Source: Jeotgalibacillus soli | GTDB taxonomy: Bacteria > Bacillota > Bacilli > Bacillales > Jeotgalibacillaceae | Direction: 5' to 3' | Length of the DNA stretch: 64,000 bases | Assembly: GCF_000829435.1 (NCBI RefSeq) | Contig: NZ_JXRP01000018.1 | Location: forward strand, 372,001 to 436,000 | Shown: positions 33,855 through 42,956 of the stretch, piece after piece | Position numbering within the stretch: position 1 is the first letter of the stretch | Layout of the letters: each line of letters starts with the position of its first letter | Program-made: the position numbers and the translations under genes | The notes under the pieces: generated by a model | Seen by the model: the letters and a program-made list of their open reading frames with translations, nothing else | Told to the model about the DNA's origin: nothing | Databases searched by the model: none

Positions 33855-35102
33855 ATGAATAATTTTTTGTTGAAAGATCGGCCAGGTCTGTTAACAGAGC
33901 CCTGGAAGATGCTGGTGTACCTGCTGCTCGCACAATTGATGGTTGCGTTTATCGGAAGAAGCATGGGTCCTTTAGGTGTTTTAATTGGAGAAGACCTTTC
34001 GTTAACCAAGGCGCAAATTGGCCTGTTGCCTGCTGCCCTCTTTTTTGGACAGGCGCTTGCTTCCATTCCTGCAGGGTATTTAACAGACCGTGTCGGTTCA
34101 AGAATATTACTGTTACTGCTATCTGTTTGTTTAGGTATTAGCTTTTTGTTCATGACGTTTGTTAACAATTTTTGGCTGCTGCTTTTCCTGGTGGGAATTG
34201 GCGGAATCGGTTATGGCTCAATGCATCCTGTTTCTAACCGCGGGATCATATACTGGTTTACACTGAAGCAAAGAGGCGCTGCTATGGGGATTAAGCAGTC
34301 AGGAGTAACGCTTGGTTCAGCACTTGCTGCGCTCCTATTATTACCGCTCAGCGCTTCCTATGGCTGGCGTCCAGTTTTGGCAGCAGCCAGTTTATTTTTA
34401 TTGTTGGCGGGGGCTTTAGCGTATTACTTCTACAAGGACCCTCCAGAACAGAAACAAAGAAAAAGTGATCAGACTGGCATTGCTTCATTCTATAAATCCA
34501 TGCTTGGAATGGCGAAAAACAAAGCCTTGATGCTAGTGAGTTTAAGTGCGATGGGGTTAAATGGATCTCAAATGTGTCTGAATACGTATGTCGTTCTCTT
34601 TTCTTATGAGAAATTAGAAATCTCTTTATTTTTAGCAGGTACTCTCCTTGTGATTTCGGAAATTAGCGGATCAATTGGAAGGGTAGCATGGGGCGTTTTA
34701 AGCGATCGCTTTTTTAACGGCAGACGTGTTGTCATTCTAATGATCATTAGTACGATATCTGCTTTATCAAGTTTAACTATTGCATTTTTGCCAAGCGAAG
34801 CATCCTTTTGGATGGTGGTGCCAATTATTATCATCTTTGGATTTGCTGTCTCAGGCTTTAATGGTATTTGGATGAATTTAGCGAGTGAAATTGTGCCGCG
34901 GGAGCAATCTGGTATTTCGAGCGGTTTTAGTATTACACTTGGCTCTTTGGGTGTTATCTTAATTCCGCCGATTTTTGGATTAATGGTCGATTACTCGGGC
35001 AGCTACACAATGGGCTGGCTGTTGATTACAGCAGTGATGGTTCTCGTTTTTACGCTGCTGACAATTTTGACATTACAAACTAGGGAAAAACTAACTGTTT
35101 AG
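33855..35102 (+). CDS. MFS transporter
   Basis: A 415-residue, 12-helix major facilitator. The loop 2-3 motif is seen as GYLTDRVGSRILLLL near residue 74, and GMGIKQSGVT-like sequence is present as AAMGIKQSGVTLG near residue 144, typical of anion:cation-symporter/CynX-like carriers. The N-terminus (LLKDRPGLLTEPWKMLVYLL) is cytoplasmic. It lies 17 bases after the symporter, so the locus has two different carriers, perhaps one for uptake and one for export or a second substrate. Confidence 0.88.
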   Translation: MNNFLLKDRPGLLTEPWKMLVYLLLAQLMVAFIGRSMGPLGVLIGEDLSLTKAQIGLLPAALFFGQALASIPAGYLTDRVGSRILLLLLSVCLGISFLFMTFVNNFWLLLFLVGIGGIGYGSMHPVSNRGIIYWFTLKQRGAAMGIKQSGVTLGSALAALLLLPLSASYGWRPVLAAASLFLLLAGALAYYFYKDPPEQKQRKSDQTGIASFYKSMLGMAKNKALMLVSLSAMGLNGSQMCLNTYVVLFSYEKLEISLFLAGTLLVISEISGSIGRVAWGVLSDRFFNGRRVVILMIISTISALSSLTIAFLPSEASFWMVVPIIIIFGFAVSGFNGIWMNLASEIVPREQSGISSGFSITLGSLGVILIPPIFGLMVDYSGSYTMGWLLITAVMVLVFTLLTILTLQTREKLTV

Positions 35103-35117
35103 GAAGGGGATGTTGTT

Positions 35118-35714
35118 ATGGAATTTGATCCAGCTTTGCTTGCAGAAAAAGAGGTTTATAAGTTATTAAGCGGTTCCGTTGTACCTCGTCCTATTGCCTG
35201 GGTTTCGACTGTATCAGATGATGGAGAACCAAATCTTGCTCCATTTAGCTTTTTTAATGTTGCATCAAGAAATCCACCGATGCTTTCTATTTCAATCGGA
35301 CCCGGAGTAGGTGAGAGGGAAGGGACGGAAAAGGATACGCTTGTTAATATTCGCTCTCAAAAGGAATTTGTAATCAATGTGGCTCCAGTATTTCTTGGCA
35401 ATGAAATGCAAAAGAGTGCTGGGAATTTTCCAAGTGCAGTAAATGAATTTGACGCAGCCGGAGTTACACCAATTGATAGCACCATCGTTAAACCAAAAAG
35501 GGTGATGGAAGCACCGATTCAAATGGAATGCTTATTAGAAAAAATTATTCCTCTTGGAACAGATCATTTGATTATCGGGAAAATGGTCAGATATCATATT
35601 AAAGAAGAATATTATTTAGGAAACTACAAGATTAACCTAGATCAATTACAGCCTCTCGGAAGATTGGCAGGCAACTTCAGTGAAAATAAGGATTTCTTTA
35701 CACTTCCTCGATAA
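35118..35714 (+). CDS. Flavin reductase-like FMN-binding protein
   Basis: A 198-residue split-barrel flavoprotein of the flavin reductase/DIM6 group. VYKLLSGSVVPRPIAWVST near residue 12 and GEPNLAPFSFFNVASRNPP near residue 41 are typical FMN-binding stretches, and the last part ends QPLGRLAGNFSE. AGGAAGGGG precedes the ATG. It is the last gene of the CoA-transferase operon; its reductase or flavin-carrier role in this pathway is unclear. B. subtilis YwrF is similar. Confidence 0.88.
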   Translation: MEFDPALLAEKEVYKLLSGSVVPRPIAWVSTVSDDGEPNLAPFSFFNVASRNPPMLSISIGPGVGEREGTEKDTLVNIRSQKEFVINVAPVFLGNEMQKSAGNFPSAVNEFDAAGVTPIDSTIVKPKRVMEAPIQMECLLEKIIPLGTDHLIIGKMVRYHIKEEYYLGNYKINLDQLQPLGRLAGNFSENKDFFTLPR

Positions 35715-35723
35715 TGGAGAAAA

Positions 35724-35747
35724 GCGACTCGTAATGGGTCGTTTTTT
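35724..35747 (+). terminator. Terminator of the CoA-transferase operon
   Basis: CGACTC pairs with GGGTCG (35725-35730 with 35736-35741, one G-T), followed by TTTTTT. Confidence 0.8.
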
Positions 35748-35761
35748 AATGTGTAAAATGT

Positions 35762-36157
35762 TTGAATTACAGTACAATGAATCTCGGTGGGCACGGAACA
35801 ATCGCAGTGATTTACGCAATGAAAGCAAAAGAAAAGTTAGGTGATAAAACAGAATTATCCATTGAAAAAGCAGGAATTTTACCGATTAAGCTCCATTCCC
35901 ATTCAAATGAAGAGCTTTACATTTCAAAGAAACAAGCTGCTCCTCAATTTTCAAGAATTCAATGGCTCAAAGCAAGAATTGGCACTTTCCATAGGAATTG
36001 AAGAGAACGATATTGAAACCGAACTTCCAGCCTTCAAGGTCAGGAAATCGGAAAAGATGTGAGAATTTGTGTGATTGTAACAAGAAGAAATGGTCAGTGT
36101 GATTTCGAAATTACAGGTAATGCGGTTTTTGTGAAGGAAATGGATCTTTCGATATAA
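35762..36157 (+). pseudogene. Remnant of a PhzF-family isomerase gene
   Basis: Pieces in different frames join to a PhzF-like sequence: LNLGGHGTIAVIYAMKAKEK, then KAGILPIKLHSHSNEELYIS and KQAAPQF, then QEFNGSKQELALSIGIEEND in another frame, and finally ITGNAVFVKEMDLSI before the stop ending at 36157. The N-terminal third with the usual start and most of the centre are missing. The gene is inactive. It directly follows the operon terminator and is unrelated to it. Confidence 0.75.
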
Positions 36158-36253
36158 GAGGTTTTGTTTTTTGAACCAACTTGATCAAGAATACCTCCAT
36201 AAAACGTTTCATTATGTATACCAGAGGAAATAACCTAAATAGGAGGTGATATT

Positions 36254-36430
36254 ATGGCCGAAGCCGATTTTAATCGAGCACAGCCTGATCCCGATTATAC
36301 ATTCTCTTCTCTGGAAGAAGCCAAGGAGCAAAAGCCAGATAGTTTTGCAATTATCACGGACCGTCATAAATTCTATTGTGTTCCGGCTATCGAGGTTGAT
36401 GCTTTTGAAGGCTACCATAGAGTGGAGTAA
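36254..36430 (+). CDS. Small conserved-looking hypothetical protein, 58 residues
   Basis: An AGGAGGTGAT Shine-Dalgarno sequence lies 4 bases before the ATG at 36254, which opens MAEADFNRAQPDPDYTFSSL and continues EEAKEQKPDSFAIITDRHKF, ending GYHRVE. It is acidic and soluble with no membrane segment. The perfect ribosome binding site and a terminator 10 bases downstream support a real gene. I do not know its function. Confidence 0.8.
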   Translation: MAEADFNRAQPDPDYTFSSLEEAKEQKPDSFAIITDRHKFYCVPAIEVDAFEGYHRVE

Positions 36431-36439
36431 GGTGTACTA

Positions 36440-36471
36440 AAAACCACATGTACTTAACGCATGTGGTTTTT
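36440..36471 (+). terminator. Terminator after the small hypothetical gene
   Basis: AAAACCACATG (36440-36450) pairs with CATGTGGTTTT (36460-36470), followed by further T. It is symmetrical enough to work on both strands. Confidence 0.88.
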
Positions 36472-36732
36472 CTTATGCGATAGCATACATTTATTATTTT
36501 TCATAATAAAACAGAGGGTGTATCTTTATTCACAAGTTGAAAAATGCTCATTCATAAAGTAATGAACGGATGCGGATAAGGAAGTTCGTTTTATGTATTT
36601 GAATGTGCCATTTTAAAAGCAAAAGATCTAATATTTTCAAGTAAAAACGCCAGGATACAAAGTAAAGAGTCCTTTATTATCAACCTTAATAGCAGTTTCA
36701 TAATTTCCACTTTTGAAATGAAACTCTCTATA

Positions 36733-37182
36733 TTAAGGTTTCTCATCGATAAGTGTATAATGTTGATCAACTTTTTTTAGCGTCAAATCAGGTACAGAAA
36801 TAAAGACCATTTCAAAGATAAGAGGAACATTTTGTATCCATTTCGAACGATTGATCGGCAAGGAATTTGTAAATGGTGTACAGGATAGATCAATATCAAT
36901 AGCCCCATCTAAATGGGGAAGGTCATTTCCTTTTTCGTCAAACCATTGTCCTTTCCCGTTGGATGATACATGCAGAGATGTATTCAGATTATTAATTTCA
37001 ATGGCTATTTGTCTGACTATCCAATTATTATCCAGGGAGATCCTGTAGTTGAGTTTGTAGGGGTATTTGTTTGCAAAGCTGATAACAGAGCTTTCAATAT
37101 TTATTTTATGATCAGTATTTGATAATTCCATATTTTCAAGCCCAAAGAACTCATTATTTTCCCAAACTACTGTTTTTTTCAT
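36733..37182 (-). CDS. Putative glycolipid-binding protein
   Basis: A 149-residue protein resembling the putative glycolipid-binding family. It opens MKKTVVWENNEFFGLENMEL, with the conserved tail-half motif DGAIDIDLSCTPFTNSLPI near residue 95, matching the AIDVDLSxTPFTNTLPI signature. The ATG at 37182 is preferred because AAGGTGG lies 8 bases upstream; the Met four residues earlier overlaps it. No signal peptide is seen. It stands alone and its biological role is not established. Confidence 0.78.
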   Translation of the reverse strand: MKKTVVWENNEFFGLENMELSNTDHKINIESSVISFANKYPYKLNYRISLDNNWIVRQIAIEINNLNTSLHVSSNGKGQWFDEKGNDLPHLDGAIDIDLSCTPFTNSLPINRSKWIQNVPLIFEMVFISVPDLTLKKVDQHYTLIDEKP

Positions 37183-37425
37183 AAAACCATCCACCTTAAA
37201 ATAGGTTCTAATCTATTACGCAAAATGCATGAATTTAGATCCAATCACCGTTATCGTTATAGAACGATGAACGTTCAACGAGCTCACCCTCAGGCTGCAA
37301 ATCAATATCCCGACGATTTTTTGCGGATTTGATCGCTGCTTAAATGCAGATTCGTTCTCACGCAAGGTTTTTCTTTATGTATACGATACCCGGCGTTGAG
37401 AGAACAGAATCGATTAAAATCAAGT
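37183..37425. other. Short intergenic stretch with no assigned feature
   Basis: About 240 bases between two minus-strand genes, of more even base composition than its surroundings. I see no gene, but it may hold the promoter of the glycolipid-binding gene. Confidence 0.4.
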
Positions 37426-38502
37426 TTAAATAGTATGGATGAATTTTTTCATGACGTATGGTGAGGTCATAACTGAGAGAAGTGCCCCATAGTTAAGGTT
37501 AAATGCTACTTCATCTCCTACCTTCAAATCTTCTTTTTTTGCATCTAGAATTGTATGGTCACTGCTGGAACCTAGAATGTCAATATCCATTTTTGGTGTT
37601 AGTCCGCTAACTAGCACATCCTGAATGCCAACCCCAAGGATGACCCTTCTAATTTGGCCGCGATCTGGCCAAATTGGAGTGATTCCAAATGCATTTCTAC
37701 CTATTTCTCCGTCGGGTACGGATGATTTGATTTTAGATTCAATGACCTCAGAAATGAATGTGAATACGTCTGTAAATAATTCTGGTATTTTTTTACCCAA
37801 AAGAGTTTCTCTTCCTAAAAATATGGATTCACCCAATCTTAAATTGTTGATCCTCCCCATTTTTTCAGCAGTCGTAAACCAATTGTAATTTGCTGAGTTT
37901 CCACCGGTCACATAGACGAGCGGAAAAGAAAATTTCTTCTCAGCCTGGATCGCTAGTGTAGAAAGAGTGCACATCTTCTCTTCGTTTGGTTTAACCCCGC
38001 CAAAGCAGGAAAAATTTGCTCCAATTCCAACGATTTTAATTCCAGGAAGTTTCAATATCTCTTGGATATACCAATCGAGCTGGAGCGGCATGATCCCTTC
38101 TCTTAAATCACCCATTTCAATCATTAGGATAATTTTATGCAGCGTATGGTGTTTCATCGCGGTTTCAGAAAGGCTTTTAATAACCGCTATCTCGGTATTC
38201 ATGCTAATATCTGCATGTTTTATGACTAATTCAACCTCACTTAAGGCGGGGGTACGTAATAAAACAAATTCTGCCTTAATGCCTGCATCCCGCATTTTCT
38301 TAAGATTTATTATTTTTGTATCTGCCAAAATACAAATGCCCTTATTCACAAGAACTTCTGCAATCTCTGTCTGTCCGCAAATTGCTTTTGTAACACCCAT
38401 AATTCCAATTTCTTTTGAAGCATACAAGTTGAAAAGTTTTTCAGCATTGTGTGCAAGCTTATCAAGATTAATTTCGACTCTGGGCGTTATAAGATCATTC
38501 AA
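37426..38502 (-). CDS. PLP-dependent alanine/ornithine racemase-family protein
   Basis: A 358-residue protein of the fold-type III alanine racemase superfamily, YhfX/ornithine-racemase type. The N-terminus has PRVEINLDKLAHNAEKL, the PLP lysine is in GIMGVTKAICG near residue 39, and IMIEMGDLREGIMP-like sequence appears as ILMIEMGDLREGIMP near residue 125. GGNSANYNWF near residue 200 is the phosphate region. Relatives interconvert L- and D-ornithine, lysine or related amino acids. The start overlaps the DUF1611 gene by four bases, so the two proteins are made together. Confidence 0.85.
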   Translation of the reverse strand: MNDLITPRVEINLDKLAHNAEKLFNLYASKEIGIMGVTKAICGQTEIAEVLVNKGICILADTKIINLKKMRDAGIKAEFVLLRTPALSEVELVIKHADISMNTEIAVIKSLSETAMKHHTLHKIILMIEMGDLREGIMPLQLDWYIQEILKLPGIKIVGIGANFSCFGGVKPNEEKMCTLSTLAIQAEKKFSFPLVYVTGGNSANYNWFTTAEKMGRINNLRLGESIFLGRETLLGKKIPELFTDVFTFISEVIESKIKSSVPDGEIGRNAFGITPIWPDRGQIRRVILGVGIQDVLVSGLTPKMDIDILGSSSDHTILDAKKEDLKVGDEVAFNLNYGALLSVMTSPYVMKKFIHTI

Positions 38503-39587
38503 TTGGCAAGTACTTTATTTTTTTTATGCTCTAATTTCGGGAATGCCTCAAAAATGCTTGAGATTAGCTTGTCACATCCATGTTTTAAAACATCGGTCGT
38601 TGGAAGTTGAAATTGATCTTCATACTCTATAACAACAGCCTCAATTTCTTTATCTGACATATTTTCATGGTTAATGGTAATAGCAATTACTTTTGAGCTT
38701 GAAAAGTTTTCGACCAGCTCAATTTCACTTTTAATCGAGGGCATTTCCATAAAGCTAAAATCTCCTAAATGCTTTCGTTTAGGAGGATGTTGAATGATAA
38801 CAGCACCAGGTCTTGAGCCTCTTAAAATTCCACAGGAACTTATATACGCAGGGTGGCTTAAGGCTCCTTGACCTTCGACAATAATAATGTCAGGATTATC
38901 TTCATTATAGGCATTCATAATTTGATTTTCGATTTCACCTATCATAAATTGCAGAGGCATGGCATCAATCGCTACACCGTATTTAGCTCCTTGTATGATA
39001 CCAGTTTGTCCAGTCGCCACAAACGCAACATTCAATCCCATTTCTAATAAAGCAGCTTCAAGAATAACAGAGGTCGTTCTTTTGCCAACTGCACTATCTG
39101 TTCCAAGAACAGCTATAATCGGGGTTTGGATATCTAAAATTCTTCCTGAAAAAAGGTGTAAATCCTTACTCTGTGGCGGCTTTCTAATATCATGAATGGT
39201 AACTCCATATTTAATAGATTGATTTAAAAATTCCGCATCTTCCGTAAAGAATTCATGAAGTGGATTTATGATATCCATCTTGAGTTCCATTGCTTTCATA
39301 ATCGTTTTTCTTTCATCACTTTTTAAAAACGCATCCGCAGGCGCAATTCCGTAGATAAAATGATTTGGTACAAGGGGCAAGCTTTCAATTGCTTGATCAA
39401 GGTTTTGGAATATGGGGATTCCATTTTTTTCGCCCTCGAGATATTCACCTGTATCCATCCCAGCCTTCTCGCTGTCAATGACCCCAACAATTTGATATTT
39501 TCTTGAGCTTCTTATAAGTCCATTTGCGGTTTTCCCATCCATTGTTCCAAAATGATCTTCACAATAAATAATTGCCGTTTTTTTCAT
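38499..39587 (-). CDS. DUF1611 family protein (DgcN-like, P-loop)
   Basis: A 362-residue DUF1611 protein. A Rossmann-like N-terminal part (residues 1-130) is followed by a P-loop domain with VLGTDSAVGKRTTSVIL (residues 158-174), then FVATGQTGIIQGAKYGVAID and IIIVEGQGALSHPAY. The family includes DgcN, reported to act on D-glutamate together with the racemase-type DgcA. Here the partner is a PLP racemase-family protein, so another D- or L-amino acid is possible. The second of two ATGs is preferred (5 bases after GGGGAG). A dipeptidase gene lies nearby on the other strand. Confidence 0.82.
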   Translation of the reverse strand: MKKTAIIYCEDHFGTMDGKTANGLIRSSRKYQIVGVIDSEKAGMDTGEYLEGEKNGIPIFQNLDQAIESLPLVPNHFIYGIAPADAFLKSDERKTIMKAMELKMDIINPLHEFFTEDAEFLNQSIKYGVTIHDIRKPPQSKDLHLFSGRILDIQTPIIAVLGTDSAVGKRTTSVILEAALLEMGLNVAFVATGQTGIIQGAKYGVAIDAMPLQFMIGEIENQIMNAYNEDNPDIIIVEGQGALSHPAYISSCGILRGSRPGAVIIQHPPKRKHLGDFSFMEMPSIKSEIELVENFSSSKVIAITINHENMSDKEIEAVVIEYEDQFQLPTTDVLKHGCDKLISSIFEAFPKLEHKKNKVLAN

Positions 39588-40355
39588 CATAACTCCCCAT
39601 CCCAATGTTTTTGGCATTCATGGACTCGGATTAGAGGTAAATTTACATTTTATACATAAAAAAACACCTAAACAGTAGATAGAGGTAAGCAAGCAATCAT
39701 AAGGCCAACACTAATCATGTAAGGTGTTTTAAAAATATGAAATTTATTCCATCCGTTATCATTAAGTATACCATATATTAACTATAACAATCACTTGTTT
39801 TTACAAAATAAGAATATGGCTATTTCAACCTCATTCTTGAAGGTGGTAAAGTTAGAATAAAAACGTATAGAAATGATCAATTCTGTGGCAGCAATTGCGA
39901 TCAAAATGAAACATCTCTATTACCGCGCTTAAAAAGATCCGTGAAATCAGCTTTTCCAAACACACCGTAGAAATTACAAAGTATTGAAGACGATTCCCTT
40001 TAACGATTGCTAAGGAAGAATACAAAAAAATCATATAGCAGCCTATGTCACATTCAAATTCATGAAAACAGAATTTGGCAAACAACAACTATTTGATTTT
40101 TTTAGGAAGGATCTGACAATTGAGTTACACGATAATAATCATTGGGCTAATCATCTTTACATTTATAAGATACTGAATTATTTTAGTCCAATTGAATAGC
40201 AGCTTGCATACCTTAAATAAACTTTCTATTTTTGTGTTAATAATCTAGTTTTCCTCTATGCTGAATGAATTTATGCCGCTATATAGTACCTAATTCTTCA
40301 TTACTCAGATTACTGCTGGGTAAGAATTAATTTACAGAACGAGGGGGGGATTTAG
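39588..40355. other. Divergent gap between the DUF1611 gene and the dipeptidase gene
   Basis: About 770 AT-rich bases. AACACCT near 39665 and AGGTGTTTT near 39723 form a wide inverted repeat. From about 40040 to 40199 an open stretch reads AAYVTFKFMKTEFGKQQLFD and ends FSPIE, without a start or ribosome binding site; it may be a gene remnant. I cannot assign it. Confidence 0.45.
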
Positions 40356-41300
40356 ATGAAGATCATAGATGCTCACTGTGATGCGCTTAGTAAATTGATA
40401 AGGGATGATACTTTGTCTTTTCATGTGCCGAATAATAAAATGGAGAGCCAATTCGAATACATGAAAAAAGCAAACATGGCGGCTCAGATTTTTGCTGTTT
40501 TTGTTCCGCCTGACCTACCTTCGAATCAACGATTTAATACCGCATTAAAAATGATAGAAAAATTTCACTATGATGTCGTGAAAAAAGACACACTGATTCC
40601 CATATTAAACGGAAAGGATCTTGAAAAAGTATGCGGGGAAAAAACCCAAATCAGGGGTGGGATTTTATCTCTTGAAGGTGCGGATGCGTTGGAAGGAAAC
40701 CTTTTATATATGAATACTTTATACCGGCTGGGTATGAGAGCTTTAGGATTTACCTGGAATTTTCGGAATGAAGCGGCGGATGGAGTGGAAGAGCCCAATG
40801 CGGGGGGGCTTTCTGTATTTGGAATGCAGGTTTTGATTGAAGCGAATAAACTGGGTATCATGCTTGATGTTTCTCATCTCAGTGAAAAGGGTTTTTGGAA
40901 TGTGGCGGAAAACTCCAAAGATCCATTCATTGCTTCTCACTCAAACTGCCAGCAAATATATCATCATAAGCGAAATCTTTCGAACGAACAGCTGCAGGCG
41001 ATTTTTAAGAAAGGGGGCGTGGTAGGGTTAACGTTTGTTCCTTCTTTTATTACGGACGAGAAGAAAGTGAATGTTACCCATTTTCTCAAGCATGTTGATC
41101 ATGTTCTTACGCTTGGCGGCGAAAATCATCTGGCCTTTGGTTCTGATTTTGATGGAGTGTCTTATACGATGGAGGATTTAATTAATGGAGAGAGTTATAT
41201 TATTCTCATTGAGGCGCTGCTCAAGCAGTATAAAGAAGAACAGGTGAAAAAATGGATGCATGAAAATTGGCTGCGCGTGTTCTCGGCTGTTTTAAAATAA
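40356..41300 (+). CDS. Membrane-dipeptidase family M19 metallopeptidase
   Basis: A 314-residue zinc dipeptidase (renal dipeptidase type). Metal-ligand motifs are visible: DAHCDALS at residues 5-12, the bridging Glu in LSLEGADAL near residue 98, the His in DVSHLSEKG near residue 171 and SHSNC near residue 191, and GSDFDGV near residue 263. It hydrolyses dipeptides, often with a D-residue at the C-terminus. GAGGGGGG precedes the ATG. Nearby racemase-family and DUF1611 genes suggest a role in D-amino-acid-containing peptide use. Confidence 0.9.
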   Translation: MKIIDAHCDALSKLIRDDTLSFHVPNNKMESQFEYMKKANMAAQIFAVFVPPDLPSNQRFNTALKMIEKFHYDVVKKDTLIPILNGKDLEKVCGEKTQIRGGILSLEGADALEGNLLYMNTLYRLGMRALGFTWNFRNEAADGVEEPNAGGLSVFGMQVLIEANKLGIMLDVSHLSEKGFWNVAENSKDPFIASHSNCQQIYHHKRNLSNEQLQAIFKKGGVVGLTFVPSFITDEKKVNVTHFLKHVDHVLTLGGENHLAFGSDFDGVSYTMEDLINGESYIILIEALLKQYKEEQVKKWMHENWLRVFSAVLK

Positions 41301-41378
41301 AAATAAAGACGTTTATTTTCCCTCTTTTATTGAATGATCAAGAGTTTTAAACTCTCCCTAATAAAATCCATTACCCTT

Positions 41379-41417
41379 GATCTAAAGGGAGGCATTAAAA
41401 ATTCTTCCCTTTAGATC
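41379..41417. other. Perfect 12-base-pair hairpin without a T tail
   Basis: GATCTAAAGGGA (41379-41390) pairs with TCCCTTTAGATC (41406-41417). There is no T run, so it is not a standard terminator. It may be an RNA-stabilising hairpin for the dipeptidase transcript or part of a small RNA. Confidence 0.5.
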
Positions 41418-41943
41418 TGATTTACACTCTACTATTTTTGCTCCTTTCGATAAATATCCATGTTATTAGTACAGAACATAGGTTTGTAATTGACTTCTAT
41501 ATGATGCTTCATTCTAAAATAAGGGTGAGAAAAAGGATGACTTGTTTGTAAGTCATCCTTTTTCTATTCGGCTTACGTTATTCAATTACAGGATATTTTA
41601 GAAGCTAAACGTACTTTACGTCTAAAGAAATTGAAAATAATTAATCACTCCAGAACTTTGAATATAGTTAATAATGATGAAAAGATAATTTGGAATGATG
41701 TTCTATACGAGAGCAAAAGAGTTAATATCTCCTAGAAAATATTTTAGTATAATCTATAACTACTTTGAAGGCACAGTTTTTATGAAAATCAAGTAATCAT
41801 AATCTTATTTATATCGATTTTGACCGTTGATTACTTGTACGATTAGTATGTGAAATTCATTCACAGCGATGTTTGTATAAAATTCCTTAAAATGGTAAAC
41901 TATCTTTATTGGAAAATAGTAACTTTCTTTGGAGGGGAAAACG
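41418..41943. other. Gene-free stretch
   Basis: About 520 AT-rich bases; it holds the strong hairpin at 41530-41563 and the promoter region of the acetyltransferase gene. I see no coding frame. Confidence 0.5.
41530..41563. terminator. Strong bidirectional terminator
   Basis: A perfect 14-base-pair stem (41530-41543 with 41550-41563) with a 6-base loop, A run on one side and T run on the other. No gene ends right there; the nearest upstream stop is at 41300, so the transcript has a long 3' tail or there is a small RNA. Confidence 0.85.
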
Positions 41944-42744
41944 ATGATTAGAAGACTTGAACAACGTGATCATGATGCTTGTTTTAACCTGTTAAAAACA
42001 CAGGCAGCAGAAAATTTATTTATCATTGGCGACATAGAAGCGTATGGCTACGAAACGGATTTTCAAAAGGTATGGGGAGAGTTTAACGAATCAGGTGAGC
42101 TGGTAGCTGTGCTTTTAAAATATGAAGAAAATTATATTCCGTTTGCTCCTGGAGATTTTGATGCAAAAGGTTTTGCAGAAATCATCTCAAGTGACGCTTC
42201 ATTTTCCATGATGTCTGGTTTAAAAGAGATCACAGAAAAAATTGAACCGTACATCAGTCAGAAGCTTAAACGAAAAAGACAAACCTACTACGCGAAATGC
42301 ACAAGCTTAGATGCCATCACTGATACTGTTGAAACGTCGTTTGTTCAACAAGCAAAACTGCAGGATGCAGAAGATTTGGTGGAATTATTAAATGCTATTC
42401 CAGAATTTGAGGAGTCTATGATTACAGTAGAGAGAAAGCGCCGTGGATTGGCGGATGGCACTTCACGTTCATTTTTCATTAAGGAAGATGGAAAAATGGT
42501 GTCAACTGCTTCCACCGCAGCAGAAAACTCTCTTTCATCCATGGTCGTTGGCGTTGCGACAGTAGATGTGTATAAGAAAAAAGGCTATGCAACCCAGTGC
42601 ATGCTAAAGCTTTGCCGAGAGCTTTTAAGCGAGCAAAAGGAATTATGCTTATTCTACGACAACCCAGCAGCTGGAGCGATCTATAAACGGATCGGCTTTG
42701 AGGATATTGGCTTTTGGATGATGTACACATATGAAAAGCACTGA
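41944..42744 (+). CDS. GNAT-family acetyltransferase, two-domain type
   Basis: A 266-residue protein with a degenerate N-terminal GNAT-like half and a C-terminal GNAT domain. The acetyl-CoA loop is seen in VVGVATVDVYKKKGYATQCM near residue 205, followed by LCLFYDNPAAGAIYKRIGF, the typical motif B end. The ATG at 41944 follows GGAGGGG; the upstream TTG is inside that site. The target is unknown. Confidence 0.85.
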   Translation: MIRRLEQRDHDACFNLLKTQAAENLFIIGDIEAYGYETDFQKVWGEFNESGELVAVLLKYEENYIPFAPGDFDAKGFAEIISSDASFSMMSGLKEITEKIEPYISQKLKRKRQTYYAKCTSLDAITDTVETSFVQQAKLQDAEDLVELLNAIPEFEESMITVERKRRGLADGTSRSFFIKEDGKMVSTASTAAENSLSSMVVGVATVDVYKKKGYATQCMLKLCRELLSEQKELCLFYDNPAAGAIYKRIGFEDIGFWMMYTYEKH

Positions 42745-42772
42745 TTCATTAAAAATTATTGAGGGTTCCAAA

Positions 42773-42841
42773 ATGGACATACGATATCCAATCGGCAAGT
42801 TAAAGATTGATGGAGAAATCACTGGTTGGTTTTCTGTTTGA
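42773..42841 (+). pseudogene. N-terminal fragment resembling a YfiT/BstA DinB-type protein
   Basis: MDIRYPIGKLKIDGEITGWF is followed within two codons by a stop, total 22 residues. The RYPIGK start resembles YfiT/BstA-like metal-dependent thiol transferases of bacilli (about 170 residues). It is only a short fragment, so this assignment is tentative. Confidence 0.4.
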
Positions 42842-42956
42842 TTATTATATGATGTAAAGCGTTAGAATCTTTATAAAAAGTGTATAATAATCTTGATATG
42901 AGTAGGGATGAAATTAACAGTCAGCAAGTCTGAACTCAAAAAGGAGTGAAGGTCCA

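Noticed and set aside
36246-36440. 64-residue frame overlapping the 58-residue protein
   Set aside because: Its start lies inside the AGGAGGTGAT spacing and the other frame has the properly placed ATG and more protein-like composition.
39852-40088. 78-residue minus-strand frame in the DUF1611-dipeptidase gap
   Set aside because: No ribosome binding site and a composition typical of AT-rich noncoding sequence.
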